A stretch of 64,000 nt of DNA from Mycobacterium sp. DL440. Lineage in GTDB: Bacteria; Actinomycetota; Actinomycetes; Mycobacteriales; Mycobacteriaceae. The notes beneath the pieces are model-generated. The model was not told where the DNA came from, made no database searches, and saw nothing but the letters and a program-made list of their open reading frames with translations. Below are positions 18,254-27,613 of this stretch, in pieces. Every line of letters starts with the position of its first letter. Position 1 is the first letter of the stretch. Position numbers and translations under genes: made by a program. The stretch lies in NCBI RefSeq assembly GCF_011745145.1, contig NZ_CP050191.1, positions 372,001-436,000 of the forward strand, in the 5' to 3' direction.

Positions 18254-18376
18254 CAAGCGGGTCCCGGGTCAACGTCGGTCGCCGGGAAAACCGAGTACAT
18301 GCGCCGCGACCGGCACCTGGGACATCCTGGGATCCGTAACCCGAGTTGATACTCGAATATAGAAGAGGTAAGCGCT

Positions 18377-18816
18377 GTGCCTACGTACACGCCTAAGGCG
18401 GGTGACACCACGCGTTCGTGGTACGTCATCGACGCCCAAGACGTGGTGCTCGGCCGGCTCGCCGTCGAAGCAGCCAAGCTGCTCCGCGGCAAGCACAAGC
18501 CGACATTCACGCCGAATGTCGATGGTGGCGACTTCGTCATCGTCATCAACGCCGAGAAGATTGCCGTCAGCGGCAACAAGCTCACCAAGAAGTTCGCTTA
18601 CAGCCACTCGGGTTACCCGGGCGGTCTTCGCAAGCGCGCCATCGGTGACCTGCTGCAGAAGCACCCGACCCGCGTCGTCGAGAACGCGATCCTCGGCATG
18701 CTGCCCCACACCAAGCTTGGTCGGCAGATCCAGAAGAAGCTCAAGGTCTACGCCGGTCCGGATCATCCGCACGCCGCGCAGCAGCCGGTTCCGTACGAGA
18801 TCAAGCAGGTGGCCCA

Positions 18817-18820
<4 letters not shown>
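18377..18820 (+). CDS. rplM: 50S ribosomal protein L13
   Basis: A 147-residue ribosomal protein uL13 of the large subunit. Features include [28 protein letters not shown], the segment [29 protein letters not shown] and [11 protein letters not shown]. The GTG start at 18377 gives the normal actinobacterial length and follows an AG-rich ribosome-binding site. It overlaps rpsI by 4 bp (GTGA). In E. coli L13 represses its own operon; whether the leader here does so is unknown. Confidence 0.98.
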
Positions 18821-19305
<485 letters not shown>

Positions 19306-19327
19306 TCTGTCGCCTTTTGGCCGAACG

Positions 19328-19372
19328 AACCCGCCGGGTGTGTCTCGTACACACTCGGCGGGTTTGTTTTTT
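19328..19372 (+). terminator. Intrinsic terminator of rplM-rpsI
   Basis: Arms 19328-19343 and 19349-19364 (16 bp, one G-U wobble) enclose a 5-nt loop, and a T-run (TGTTTTTTG) follows. This is a textbook rho-independent terminator. Confidence 0.93.
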
Positions 19373-19636
19373 GCCTGCTGATGCGCGCGTCGGTTTTCCA
19401 CGTCTGGGCTGTTGGCGTGCGATTTTGACGACCCTGCGGTAGAAACCGGCATCCTCATCCACAAACTTTTTCCAGATTCGAGGTTTGGGGACGGACCCTG
19501 CGTGGAAGACCACTGGGCGGAGAGCCGGGGCCGCTTTGTGTCAGCAGGGTTGTGCCCGCAGGACCTTCCTGCCACCGGTGGACGTCGTTCTGACGTCGGG
19601 GGACCGGGTGCTGCTGTCCCATCGGAAGGAGCAATT

Positions 19637-20065
19637 GTGGGGAACTTCGCGAAGACAGCGTCTGCGGGCGCGGTGGTCGGTGGATCGCTGCTGTTTACCG
19701 TCGGCCTGGGTATCGCCAATGCGGCGCCCGAAACTGCCGGAGACGGCAAGGTCAACCTCACCCTCGGCAACGTCTCGGTCCTGGAGAACGTCGACGACGC
19801 CGCGGCCGCGCAGATCGCCGCGGGGGTGTGCGAGAACACCGACACGGCATCGTTGACCACCGCGGTTCAGGGGGTCGATGCGAACAGCACCGACCACGTG
19901 GTCTGCACCAACAACCTCGGGACCATCTCGTTCAGCCAGAACGGCACCACTGAGCGCCCGGGTGAGGTCTCGCAGGGGACCGAGCCGCACAGCCTTGCGC
20001 CGACGACGGCACCCCCGATGGCGCCGGAAGGCAGCCACTCGTCGTCAGACACCGGCCCCAGCTAG
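19637..20065 (+). CDS. Secreted protein of unknown function
   Basis: A 142-residue exported protein. A signal peptide (FAKTASAGAVVGGSLLFTVG, cleavage near ANA/APE) is followed by a short domain starting VNLTLGNVSVLENVDDAAAAQIAAGVC, with two further-spaced cysteines, and a Ser/Thr/Pro-rich tail. The GTG at 19637 has AAGGAG 7 nt upstream; an extended frame to 19412 lacks coding character. It sits between the ribosomal operon and glmM with its own upstream gap of about 260 bp. Function not recognised. Confidence 0.7.
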   Translation: MGNFAKTASAGAVVGGSLLFTVGLGIANAAPETAGDGKVNLTLGNVSVLENVDDAAAAQIAAGVCENTDTASLTTAVQGVDANSTDHVVCTNNLGTISFSQNGTTERPGEVSQGTEPHSLAPTTAPPMAPEGSHSSSDTGPS

Positions 20066-20077
20066 CGATTTGTCGCC

Positions 20078-20112
20078 GATCACCGCCCGTGCCCGATCTG
20101 CGGGCGGTGATC
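20078..20112 (+). terminator. Hairpin downstream of the secreted-protein gene
   Basis: Perfect 12-bp arms (20078-20089 and 20101-20112) around an 11-nt loop, 12 bp after the stop codon. There is no T-tract, as in many mycobacterial terminators. Confidence 0.65.
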
Positions 20113-20206
20113 CGGTGGGTCTCGAACGGGTATCAATCCGGCTCCGGGATGGTCGCTGACCTCGTCGGTTGTGTTTACGGCCGCCGATTATGAGAAGTTT
20201 AAGGGC

Positions 20207-21580
20207 ATGGGTCGACTGTTCGGCACCGATGGGGTGCGCGGGGTCGCCAATCGCGATCTGACTGCTGAACTGGCAGTGGCACTCGGTTCGGCGGCTGCGC
20301 GGCGTCTCGGTAATTCCGCAGGGCTCGGCCGTCGACTGGCCGTGGTGGGTCGTGATCCGCGGGCCAGTGGCGAGATGCTGGAAGCCGCGGTGATTGCGGG
20401 TATCACCAGCGAGGGTGTCGACGCCCTGCGGGTCGGCGTATTGCCGACGCCTGCGGTGGCGTATCTGACCAGTGCCTATGACGCGGATTTCGGGGTCATG
20501 ATCTCCGCATCGCACAATCCGATGCCCGACAACGGCATCAAGATCTTCGGTCCGGGCGGGCACAAGCTCGACGACACCGCTGAGGACCAGATCGAGTCGC
20601 TGGTTATCGATGAGCCGCTTGCGCGAAGAGAATCTGGCACGGCTGGGCCAGGGCTGCGCCCGACGGGGGCCGGCATCGGCCGGGTGCTGGACGCCGAGGA
20701 CGCGTTGGATCGTTATCTGCGGCACGCAGGCAAGGCCATGACGGCGCGGCTTGACGGGCTGACCGTCGTGGTCGATTGCGCACACGGTGCGGCGTGGGCG
20801 GCTGCTCCCCGGGCCTACCGGTCCGCCGGAGCCAACGTCATTGCGATCAATGCCGAACCCAATGGCCTCAACATCAACGACGGCTGCGGATCCACCCACA
20901 TGGAGGTGCTGCAGGCCGCTGTCCTCGAAAACGGCGCCGATCTGGGACTGGCTCACGATGGCGATGCAGACCGGTGCCTGGCAGTGGACGCCGCGGGCCA
21001 GGTCATCGACGGCGACGCGATCATGGTGGTGCTGGCGCTGGCCATGCAGGAGGCCGGCGAGCTGGCCTCGGACACGCTGGTGGCCACGGTGATGAGCAAT
21101 CTGGGATTGCACCTGGCCATGCGGGCAGCCGGTATCGAGGTCCGCACCACCGGTGTCGGGGACCGCTACGTGCTGGAGGAACTGCGGGCCGGCGAGTTCT
21201 CCCTCGGTGGTGAGCAGTCCGGCCACATCGTGCTGCCCGGCTTTGGCACGACCGGCGACGGCATCGTCACGGGCCTGCGGCTGATGTCGCGGATGGCCCA
21301 GACGCGCACTACCTTGGCGGCGCTTGCCGAGCCGATGCGCACATTGCCGCAGGTACTGATCAATGTCGCGGTCGATGACAAGGCGGCGGTGGCGAAGGCG
21401 CCGTCCGTGCAGTCCGCCGTGGCCCAGGCCGAGGCCGAGCTGGGTGACACCGGCCGGATCCTGTTGCGGCCCTCGGGTACCGAACAGGTGGTTCGGGTGA
21501 TGGTCGAGGCGGCCGATGTGAACACGGCCCGGATGGTCGCGGTTCGGGTCGCCGATTCGGTCAGCGGCCAGTCGGCCTGA
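20207..21580 (+). CDS. glmM: Phosphoglucosamine mutase
   Basis: A 457-residue phosphohexomutase converting glucosamine-6-phosphate to glucosamine-1-phosphate for UDP-GlcNAc and peptidoglycan synthesis. It has the N-terminal [15 protein letters not shown], the phosphoserine loop MISASHNP with Ser102 (the same number as in E. coli GlmM), the Mg-binding HDGDADRC, the sugar-binding GEQSGHIV and the phosphate-binding RPSGTE. Start at ATG 20207 after AAGGG matches the family. It is the homologue of Rv3441c (mrsA) and keeps the rplM-rpsI-glmM neighbourhood. Confidence 0.97.
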   Translation: MGRLFGTDGVRGVANRDLTAELAVALGSAAARRLGNSAGLGRRLAVVGRDPRASGEMLEAAVIAGITSEGVDALRVGVLPTPAVAYLTSAYDADFGVMISASHNPMPDNGIKIFGPGGHKLDDTAEDQIESLVIDEPLARRESGTAGPGLRPTGAGIGRVLDAEDALDRYLRHAGKAMTARLDGLTVVVDCAHGAAWAAAPRAYRSAGANVIAINAEPNGLNINDGCGSTHMEVLQAAVLENGADLGLAHDGDADRCLAVDAAGQVIDGDAIMVVLALAMQEAGELASDTLVATVMSNLGLHLAMRAAGIEVRTTGVGDRYVLEELRAGEFSLGGEQSGHIVLPGFGTTGDGIVTGLRLMSRMAQTRTTLAALAEPMRTLPQVLINVAVDDKAAVAKAPSVQSAVAQAEAELGDTGRILLRPSGTEQVVRVMVEAADVNTARMVAVRVADSVSGQSA

Positions 21581-21587
21581 GGGAACC

Positions 21588-21923
21588 GTGCAGTCCCCGG
21601 CTGCGTCTAAACCGGGCATGGGAGATGTAACTGCCGCCAGTCTCGACGGTGCGGCGCTGGCGTCGGTGGCCGCCGGATACGACGCCGTTGCCGCCGATCT
21701 CGATTCAGTGGTGCGTGACCGCCAGCGCGGGCGGGTGTTCGACGGTGCCTCCGCCGGGCACGCCCACGTTGCCGGCGGAGACGCGGTGCGGACCGCCGTG
21801 GACGAGGTGACGGACGGGCTGCGTCGGTGGTCGCGGGCCAGTGCCGAGGTTGCGGCCGTGCTGCGCAGCGCGATCGATCGGTACACGGTGGCCGACGCGC
21901 ACGCTGCGGCCCGGGTGGGTTGA
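21588..21923 (+). CDS. Rv3440c-like small helical protein
   Basis: A 111-residue protein in the position of M. tuberculosis Rv3440c. It is Ala-rich and mostly helical (SVAAGYDAVAADLDSVVRD, AVRTAVDEVTDGLRRWSRAS, EVAAVLRSAIDRY), resembling EspC-like type VII secretion-associated proteins. The GTG at 21588 has GAGGGA just upstream; an ATG at 21618 is possible but lacks a ribosome-binding site. It is followed after 3 bp by a Rv3439c-like gene, so the two probably work together. Function unknown. Confidence 0.65.
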   Translation: MQSPAASKPGMGDVTAASLDGAALASVAAGYDAVAADLDSVVRDRQRGRVFDGASAGHAHVAGGDAVRTAVDEVTDGLRRWSRASAEVAAVLRSAIDRYTVADAHAAARVG

Positions 21924-21926
21924 GCC

Positions 21927-23366
21927 GTGGCGGCAAGCCTCGATGTCGCGGCCCGGTTGGATGAGGGACAGGCTGCTGTCGACACGGTCGCCGAATACGT
22001 CTGGGCCTGCCACCTGCTGGGTTTCGGCCACGCCGATCTGACCCGCTACCGCTATCAGGTGCGCGACTGGTACGCCGCCGAGGACGGCCTCGACCTGCGG
22101 ATGCTGGACGCCGAATGCACATCATTGGTCGCCGCTGCTGCTGCGGCGGAGCAGGCATTGCGGCTGCAGGACAACCACTTCCTGAATCTGTCGCGGGCCT
22201 GGCAGGGCGCCGGGGCTCGGGCGTCGATGGATTTCCTCGCCCGGCACGCGACCTCGGCGGCACAGGTCTCCGCCGGGATCCGTGGCGCCGCGGCCACATT
22301 GACCCGGCTGCGCGACAACCTGTGGGATGCGGTGGACGCCAAGGTCTCCGCCGCGCTGCAGATCGAGGAGCGCCAGGCCGGACAACGCGGCACCTGGCTG
22401 GCGGCCGCGCGGGCGGTGAGCACCGGTGTGGGGGACCGATCAGTAGCCAGTGAACTGATCGACACGCAGGTGAAACCCTTTGTGGCCAACGACATTGGCG
22501 GGGACTGGTTGACGGCGATGCGCAGTACCACCCGGGCGGTTGCCGATGCGTACGCGCAGGCGCTCACCGCGTTGCGCGCCGAGGTGCAGCCGGTGTTCGG
22601 CATCCCGGGCGAGCTGGGGCCGGTCTGGGTCGCGCCGAGTCCACCGCCCGCTGCCGGCGCCACCGCAGCCCTGTCGGCACCCGGGCTCACTGCGGCCCCG
22701 GCGAGCATGCCGCCATGGCCGACAACTCCCAGTGCAGTACCCGCGGCGATGTCTGCGGCTCCTGCCTCGATGCCGGCCATGCCGGCCCCCTGGCCCCCGC
22801 TGGGTGCCGAGCCGACCGGTCCGGCTACGGCGCCGGTCGAGTCGGCGGCTCCGTTGCCCGCTTCGCCAGCAGGATTGGGCCAGGGCCTCGGTGGCGGTGG
22901 CCTGCCTGGTCTGGGTGGCATGCCTGACATCGGTTCCGGCTTGGCCGGCTCCGGACAACAATTGGCTGATCTGTTCGGTGGGCTGCTCGGGTCGTCCGCA
23001 GACAGTTTGCCCGACGATATCGGCGAGCTGCCGGACGATGATGTCGACGATCCGGATCCGGCGGCGGATGAGACGGGCGAGGACGCCCATGAAGGCGCCG
23101 ACGACGAAGGCGCGGACGCCGACGCGGCAGAGGATACCGACGGCGTCGACGAAGCCGCCGGGGCCGAAGCTGGCGAACCTGGCGCCGATGTCGTGGAAGA
23201 GACTGAGCCGCAGAGTGTTCCGCTAGGGGCCGAGCCGGTGCCCACAGTTGTCGACCCGCTCCCTCCCGTGGCGGAACCCGGACCACCGGCCGAACCCCTT
23301 GCCGCGCCGGCCGGTGAGACCCCGTGTGCGATCGCCGCGGATGAGTTACCCCAAGTCGGTGAGTAG
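21927..23366 (+). CDS. Rv3439c-like Ala/Pro-rich acidic protein
   Basis: A 479-residue protein in the position of Rv3439c. Residues 1 to about 220 are helical, with a WXG/PPE-like pattern (SRAWQGAGARASMDFLARH). Residues about 235-320 are Pro/Ala/Met-rich and low-complexity, then a glycine-rich stretch, and residues about 360-440 are extremely acidic (runs of Asp/Glu/Ala). No signal peptide or catalytic motif is seen. The layout suggests an ESX-associated or cell-envelope protein, but this is inference. GTG start. Confidence 0.65.
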   Translation: MAASLDVAARLDEGQAAVDTVAEYVWACHLLGFGHADLTRYRYQVRDWYAAEDGLDLRMLDAECTSLVAAAAAAEQALRLQDNHFLNLSRAWQGAGARASMDFLARHATSAAQVSAGIRGAAATLTRLRDNLWDAVDAKVSAALQIEERQAGQRGTWLAAARAVSTGVGDRSVASELIDTQVKPFVANDIGGDWLTAMRSTTRAVADAYAQALTALRAEVQPVFGIPGELGPVWVAPSPPPAAGATAALSAPGLTAAPASMPPWPTTPSAVPAAMSAAPASMPAMPAPWPPLGAEPTGPATAPVESAAPLPASPAGLGQGLGGGGLPGLGGMPDIGSGLAGSGQQLADLFGGLLGSSADSLPDDIGELPDDDVDDPDPAADETGEDAHEGADDEGADADAAEDTDGVDEAAGAEAGEPGADVVEETEPQSVPLGAEPVPTVVDPLPPVAEPGPPAEPLAAPAGETPCAIAADELPQVGE

Positions 23367-23404
23367 CCGCACCCCGATGCGGGATTCGGATGTGGCAGGC
23401 GCGG

Positions 23405-24847
23405 CTAACAGCTCGGAACCCTCGATCGGGTGAGGATCGGCGCCAGTCGACTGATGCTGTCGTGGATAACCGTCTCGCCGAGTATGCCGTATCCGATCAC
23501 CAGGGCGGGTGGTGCTGAATCCGGGTCGGCCCAATTCCACCGGGCACCGTCCAGGCGCAGGCCCTGTTCGCGTGCGGTGGCAACGATGGCGTCCTCGTTC
23601 GAGTCGCTTGGCAGCCGAAGATAGACGTGCAGGCCCGCGTCGATGCCGGTCGGCTGTGTCTGAGGCATCCATGTGTTGATCGCCGCGAGCATGGCATCGC
23701 GTCGCCGGCGATAGACCGGGCGAACGCGCCGCAGGTGGCGCGTCAGCCCGCCGGTACCGATGAAGCGGGACAGGGCGAGTTGCTCAAGCACGGAGTTGCC
23801 CATGTCGTCGTACAGCTTCTCGGCGGCGACAGACTCCACCAGCCGGGGCGGCAGGGCCATCCACCCGAGCCGCAGGGCGGGAGTCAGCGTCTTGCTCACG
23901 CAGCCCGCGTAGGCCACGTGATCGGGGTCGAGTCCCTGTAGGGCGCCGACAGGACTTCTGTCGTAACGGAATTCGGCGTCGTAGTCATCTTCGATGATCA
24001 GTGCGTCCCGGTTGTTCGCCCACGCGATCAGCGCCGCCCTGCGGTCCGCGGCGAGCACGACACCGGTCGGGTACGCGTGGGCGGGTGTCACCAGTACCGC
24101 GCCGACGTCGAGTTCAGCCAATCTGTCGACGTCGAGGCCGTACTCGTCGACCGGTACCGGCTCCACGTGCAGCCCGGCGCGTGCGATGGCGTCGCGGTGA
24201 AATCCGAAACACGGGTCCTCGACTGCGATGGCGCGGCATCCGCGCGCTCGCAGCGCCCGGGCCAGCAGCACGATCCCCTGGGTGATTCCCGCCGTGACGA
24301 TCATTCGATCGGGGGCGGCTGCGACACCCCTTACCCGAGCCAGGTAATCGGAGAGGGCTTCGCGTAAGGGGTGGGTCCCGAATGGGCCGGGATAGCCGAG
24401 CTGCGAGTTGGGTACCTCGGCGAGCGCGTTGCGGTAGTGCCGCAGCCATTCGGTACGCGGAAACAATGCGGCGTCCGGCAGGCCGCCGCCCAACGGCACG
24501 GATGGGTTGCGAGTCTGGCGTGTGCGTGGAGCTGCTTGTGGGGCAACTTGTTTGACCCTGGTCCCGGAGCCCCGCCGTCCGGTCAGGTAGCCGTCGGCCA
24601 CCAGGTGTTCATAGGCGGCGACGACGACGCTGCGGGCCACACCGAGCTGTGCCGCCAGCACACGGGACGGCGGCAGGAGTGCGCCCGCCGTGAGCCGGCC
24701 CTGCTGTATCCCCACGCGGAGCTGATGTTGCAGCTGCATCGCGAGCCCGTCCCGGGACGTCCGGTCCAGGTCCAGCAGAAGGTCCGGAGGAAATCCGGCA
24801 TCAGCAGAATTGGTCTGCTGAACATCTCTATAATTGGACCCTGACAT
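23405..24847 (-). CDS. MocR/PdxR-type GntR transcriptional regulator
   Basis: A 480-residue MocR-family regulator: an N-terminal GntR winged helix (LQHQLRVGIQQGRLTAGALLPPSRVLAAQLGVARSVV) followed by an aminotransferase-like domain. The PLP lysine lies in YAGCVSKTLTPALRLGW. Such proteins sense PLP or an amino compound and usually control divergent genes. It is divergent from the small gene at 24877 with only 29 bp between starts. The ATG at 24847 lies only 6 nt after TATGAT, so the mRNA may be leaderless. Confidence 0.88.
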   Translation of the reverse strand: MSGSNYRDVQQTNSADAGFPPDLLLDLDRTSRDGLAMQLQHQLRVGIQQGRLTAGALLPPSRVLAAQLGVARSVVVAAYEHLVADGYLTGRRGSGTRVKQVAPQAAPRTRQTRNPSVPLGGGLPDAALFPRTEWLRHYRNALAEVPNSQLGYPGPFGTHPLREALSDYLARVRGVAAAPDRMIVTAGITQGIVLLARALRARGCRAIAVEDPCFGFHRDAIARAGLHVEPVPVDEYGLDVDRLAELDVGAVLVTPAHAYPTGVVLAADRRAALIAWANNRDALIIEDDYDAEFRYDRSPVGALQGLDPDHVAYAGCVSKTLTPALRLGWMALPPRLVESVAAEKLYDDMGNSVLEQLALSRFIGTGGLTRHLRRVRPVYRRRRDAMLAAINTWMPQTQPTGIDAGLHVYLRLPSDSNEDAIVATAREQGLRLDGARWNWADPDSAPPALVIGYGILGETVIHDSISRLAPILTRSRVPSC

Positions 24848-24859
24848 ATACCAATCATA
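24829..24859. promoter_or_regulatory. Divergent promoter with MocR-type operator
   Basis: TATAATTGG (24829-24837) and CCAATCATA (24851-24859) form an inverted repeat with one mismatch and 13-bp spacing. TATAAT is a perfect -10 for the rightward gene, and TATGAT read on the minus strand is a -10 just before the regulator's ATG. Regulator binding here would block both. Confidence 0.55.
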
Positions 24860-24876
24860 GGAGCGATCGTGGTGGT

Positions 24877-25308
24877 ATGTCTTCGATCAACAGCCTCTCC
24901 TCAGCCGTCGCCCGACCGGTGATCACGTCCTGGATGCCCGGGCCGGCCCCGGCCGGCGACGGACCGGTCGTCGTCAGCGTGACCGAATATGCCGCGCATT
25001 CTCTGCGGCACCTGCCAGGTGTCGCCTACAACGGGATGCGTATGCGGGAAGGCTGGTACGCCATGCCGGGTGCGGTCGGGCTGTGGTTGTGGAGCCTGCC
25101 CGCCGCCAGCCGTGGCGGGTCGATCTCGGTGTGGACGGATGCCGAAGCGTTGCAGCGGTTTATCGGGCTGCCGCATCACGTCGACATCATGCGCCGCTAC
25201 GGCGACCGTGGAGACGTTCGGTCGACTACCTGGGAGGCCAATACCTTTGATCGGGCGAGCACCCTCGTGCGAGCCTGCGAGTGGATCGGGCCGGCGCGGC
25301 AATCGTGA
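24877..25308 (+). CDS. Small protein of dimeric alpha/beta-barrel appearance
   Basis: A 143-residue protein divergent from the MocR regulator and probably its main target. Alternating strands and helices (VVVSVTEYAAHSLRHLPGV, GAVGLWLWSLPAASRGGSIS, VWTDAEALQRFIGLPHHVDI) suggest an antibiotic-biosynthesis-monooxygenase-like fold, but I cannot confirm the family. There is no signal peptide. AGGAG lies 13 nt before the ATG, somewhat far. Function unknown. Confidence 0.6.
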   Translation: MSSINSLSSAVARPVITSWMPGPAPAGDGPVVVSVTEYAAHSLRHLPGVAYNGMRMREGWYAMPGAVGLWLWSLPAASRGGSISVWTDAEALQRFIGLPHHVDIMRRYGDRGDVRSTTWEANTFDRASTLVRACEWIGPARQS

Positions 25309-25333
25309 TGGGCCCGTCATAATTTGTCCGGGA

Positions 25334-25350
25334 AGGTGAACAATTCACCT
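25334..25350. promoter_or_regulatory. Palindromic operator-like site
   Basis: AGGTGAA-CAA-TTCACCT, perfect 7-bp arms with 3-bp spacing, in the 118-bp gap before the DUF3298-type gene. Flanking CATAATT motifs occur on both sides. Likely operator or small hairpin. Confidence 0.45.
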
Positions 25351-25426
25351 CGATAGGTCAATTGTGACGTGGCATAATTCGCCGTAACGGGGAATGGGAG
25401 AATTACGTACGTGCAGGAGAGCTGAA

Positions 25427-26146
25427 ATGCTGACCAGAATTCTGGGCATTGCCACGGTCGGCGCGGGCGTTGCAACACTGGGTACCGGGGTGGTTTCGGC
25501 CGCGGCGGAATCTCCGTGCGCGCCGTATGCGCCGAGTGGCGACACGATCTCCGGAAGAAGCCCAGATAAATTGGGCGACTGGGTAGTTCGTTACGAGCGG
25601 GTAGGTGGCGGAGATGCCGCGATCGCCGACGCGATCAATCAGGTGATCGACGCCGAGGCGCGTGGTCAGGTGGCTACCTACGAGCCAAGTGCGACGAAGA
25701 CGAATCCCTGGACGATGAATATCGATGGGCATGTCATCAAACGGCCGGTGACAATATCTGCATTGTTCACCGGTGAATACAATACCGATCAGCCCAATAT
25801 GCCATTCAGTGCCGTGGCGACCCGAGTTTTTGACTGTCGTAGCGGAATTCTGATCGATTGGGACAATCTTTTCACCGATAAAAAGGCGGGCCTCGCGCGG
25901 CTGTCGGAGCAGACGAAGCGGATCCTGCCCACCGTCTACGCGCCCCCGAAACATCCCGGCAGCTGGCAGTTCGGCAGCGAGGTCGCCCCGGTCGATGACA
26001 ACTTTCGCTACTGGCTACCGACCGATCAGGGCATCGAGCTGCACTTCCCGGATTGGCAGTTCGGCCGCGGCCTCCCGGTGATCACCGTCGGCTGGGCCGA
26101 ACTCCGGGACCTGATCGCCCCGCAGTTCCAGGCGATCACCGGGTAG
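25427..26146 (+). CDS. Secreted DUF3298/RsiV-like protein
   Basis: A 239-residue exported protein. The signal peptide (TRILGIATVGAGVATLG, cleavage near VSAAA) is followed by a domain whose ISALFTGEYNTDQPNMPFSA, RVFDCRSGILIDWDNLFTD and terminal VGWAELRDLIAP match the DUF3298 (RsiV/MPT64-like) pattern. Such proteins are secreted in mycobacteria; molecular role is unclear. AGGAGA lies 6 nt before the ATG. Its 3' end overlaps the convergent carotenoid-oxygenase gene by 11 bp. The gene is less GC-rich than its neighbours. Confidence 0.7.
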   Translation: MLTRILGIATVGAGVATLGTGVVSAAAESPCAPYAPSGDTISGRSPDKLGDWVVRYERVGGGDAAIADAINQVIDAEARGQVATYEPSATKTNPWTMNIDGHVIKRPVTISALFTGEYNTDQPNMPFSAVATRVFDCRSGILIDWDNLFTDKKAGLARLSEQTKRILPTVYAPPKHPGSWQFGSEVAPVDDNFRYWLPTDQGIELHFPDWQFGRGLPVITVGWAELRDLIAPQFQAITG

Positions 26147-27593
26147 CCGATGATCCGTGCGGCTGGGCGATCCGCGGGGTGTAGCAACCGTGGAAGCTCA
26201 GCGGCAGGTGATGGCGCAGCCGGCCGACGTAGACAGGCCCGGCTTCGATGTCCTTGGCGTCGAACACCTCCAGTTTGGCGGTGTTGTTGACTGCGTCCAG
26301 CACCGGCCCGATCAGCCAGCCGTCGTCCTCGTCAGTGGCGTCCGGGCGGGCCGCGAAGACCGCTTCGTGGGGAAGTTCTCCGTCGGGGAACTGGAACTGG
26401 GTTTCCTTGCCCGTTTCGTTGTCGATCTTGGCCAGCGCGTTCGGATAGAGGCTGCCGCCGGTTGCGGCTGACATGTAGAAGTAGCGGTTTGGCTTGGCCA
26501 TCTTGAAGACGTTGATCATCGGGAATTCACCGTGCACACCGGAGAACTCGTCGATCGTGACGTTCCCTGATCCGGAGATCCGGACCCGGGTCGGCAGCCC
26601 GCCAAAGGGCATGGTCGAGGTTTCCATCAGGGTCTCGACTCCGGCCAGCTGTCCGTTGAGTTGTTCCCAGGTGGCGTGGTAGTTCAGCACGTCCACCACG
26701 ACGTCGCCGTTCTCGTCGTCGTAGGCGTTGGCGAAATGCAGATGCAACATCGGGTCGGTGTGGAAGATCCGCACTTTGCCGCCATCGCGCGGCACCAACG
26801 CGATCGTGGTGCCCAGCGATGCGTCGTATTCGATGGCGTCGATGTAGTTGAGCAATCCAAACGCCGCACCGAAGAACTTCTTGAGCGGGAACACCAGCGG
26901 CGGGATCACGAAGACCAGGTAGCGATTGGTCAGGCCCATGTCGTGATTGAACATCGGCCCGGGCAGATTGACGTGACCGAGCTTGTTCATCTTGCCGCTC
27001 CGGTTCACCCGGTAGCAGATCAGTTTCGGGACGGGCGCCATCGCCATTCCGAAGTTGAACATCTCGCCCGTCTCCCAATCCCACTTGGGATGTGCCGAGA
27101 ACGCACCCAACCATTTGAGCTCACCGCCGTAGTTGTACTCACCCTTGGTACGCAAGGTGTCGGGGTCGAGCTCGGTGGGCCGCCCGCCCTCCCACAGAGC
27201 AAGCAGCTTCCCGGCGTTCATCACGACGGCGGTGTTGGCGACATTGGTGGGAAATCGCAACGCATTGGCCAGCGGGCCGCCGTCGCGCATGGTGCCCAGT
27301 GCGCGAAACGGCGCGCCTTCGGAGACGATCGAACGCTGGTAGTGCTTGGTCTGGATGAATCTGTTGCGGAAGTGAACCTTGCCGTCGGACATCGAGTACA
27401 TCGTGAGCATGCCGTCGCCGTCGAAGATGTGGCCGAGCGGGGTCCCGCCGGCCTCCATCTTCCCGGGGCCGTTGCGGTACACCGTCCCTCGGAGCTCGGC
27501 GGGTAACTCGCCGGTCACATCCTCGATCGTGTAGTCATACTCGTCGTAGAGCGGCGCGTAGGTCTGGATGGGATCGTTGTCGACGCTGGTCAT
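26136..27593 (-). CDS. Carotenoid-cleavage-type oxygenase (CCO-1)
   Basis: A 485-residue non-haem iron dioxygenase of the carotenoid/stilbene cleavage family, a seven-bladed propeller that splits conjugated C=C bonds into aldehydes or ketones. All four iron-binding histidines are visible: His168 (AFSAHPK), His217 (MFNHDMG), His286 (HFANAYD) and His468 (SFHGCY). It also has GTVYRNGPG and HIFDGDGM. It is the last gene of the P450-yrbE-mce operon, 20 bp after the previous gene. A paralogue with the same residues is at 43307. Substrate is unknown; apocarotenoid, retinoid or stilbene are candidates. Confidence 0.9.
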   Translation of the reverse strand: MTSVDNDPIQTYAPLYDEYDYTIEDVTGELPAELRGTVYRNGPGKMEAGGTPLGHIFDGDGMLTMYSMSDGKVHFRNRFIQTKHYQRSIVSEGAPFRALGTMRDGGPLANALRFPTNVANTAVVMNAGKLLALWEGGRPTELDPDTLRTKGEYNYGGELKWLGAFSAHPKWDWETGEMFNFGMAMAPVPKLICYRVNRSGKMNKLGHVNLPGPMFNHDMGLTNRYLVFVIPPLVFPLKKFFGAAFGLLNYIDAIEYDASLGTTIALVPRDGGKVRIFHTDPMLHLHFANAYDDENGDVVVDVLNYHATWEQLNGQLAGVETLMETSTMPFGGLPTRVRISGSGNVTIDEFSGVHGEFPMINVFKMAKPNRYFYMSAATGGSLYPNALAKIDNETGKETQFQFPDGELPHEAVFAARPDATDEDDGWLIGPVLDAVNNTAKLEVFDAKDIEAGPVYVGRLRHHLPLSFHGCYTPRIAQPHGSSATR

Positions 27594-27613
27594 GTCGGAC
27601 TCCTTCGTGTTGG

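Noticed and set aside
19412..19636. 75-codon extension of the secreted protein at 19637
   Set aside because: It would place the signal peptide internally; AAGGAG and the GTG at 19637 fit better.
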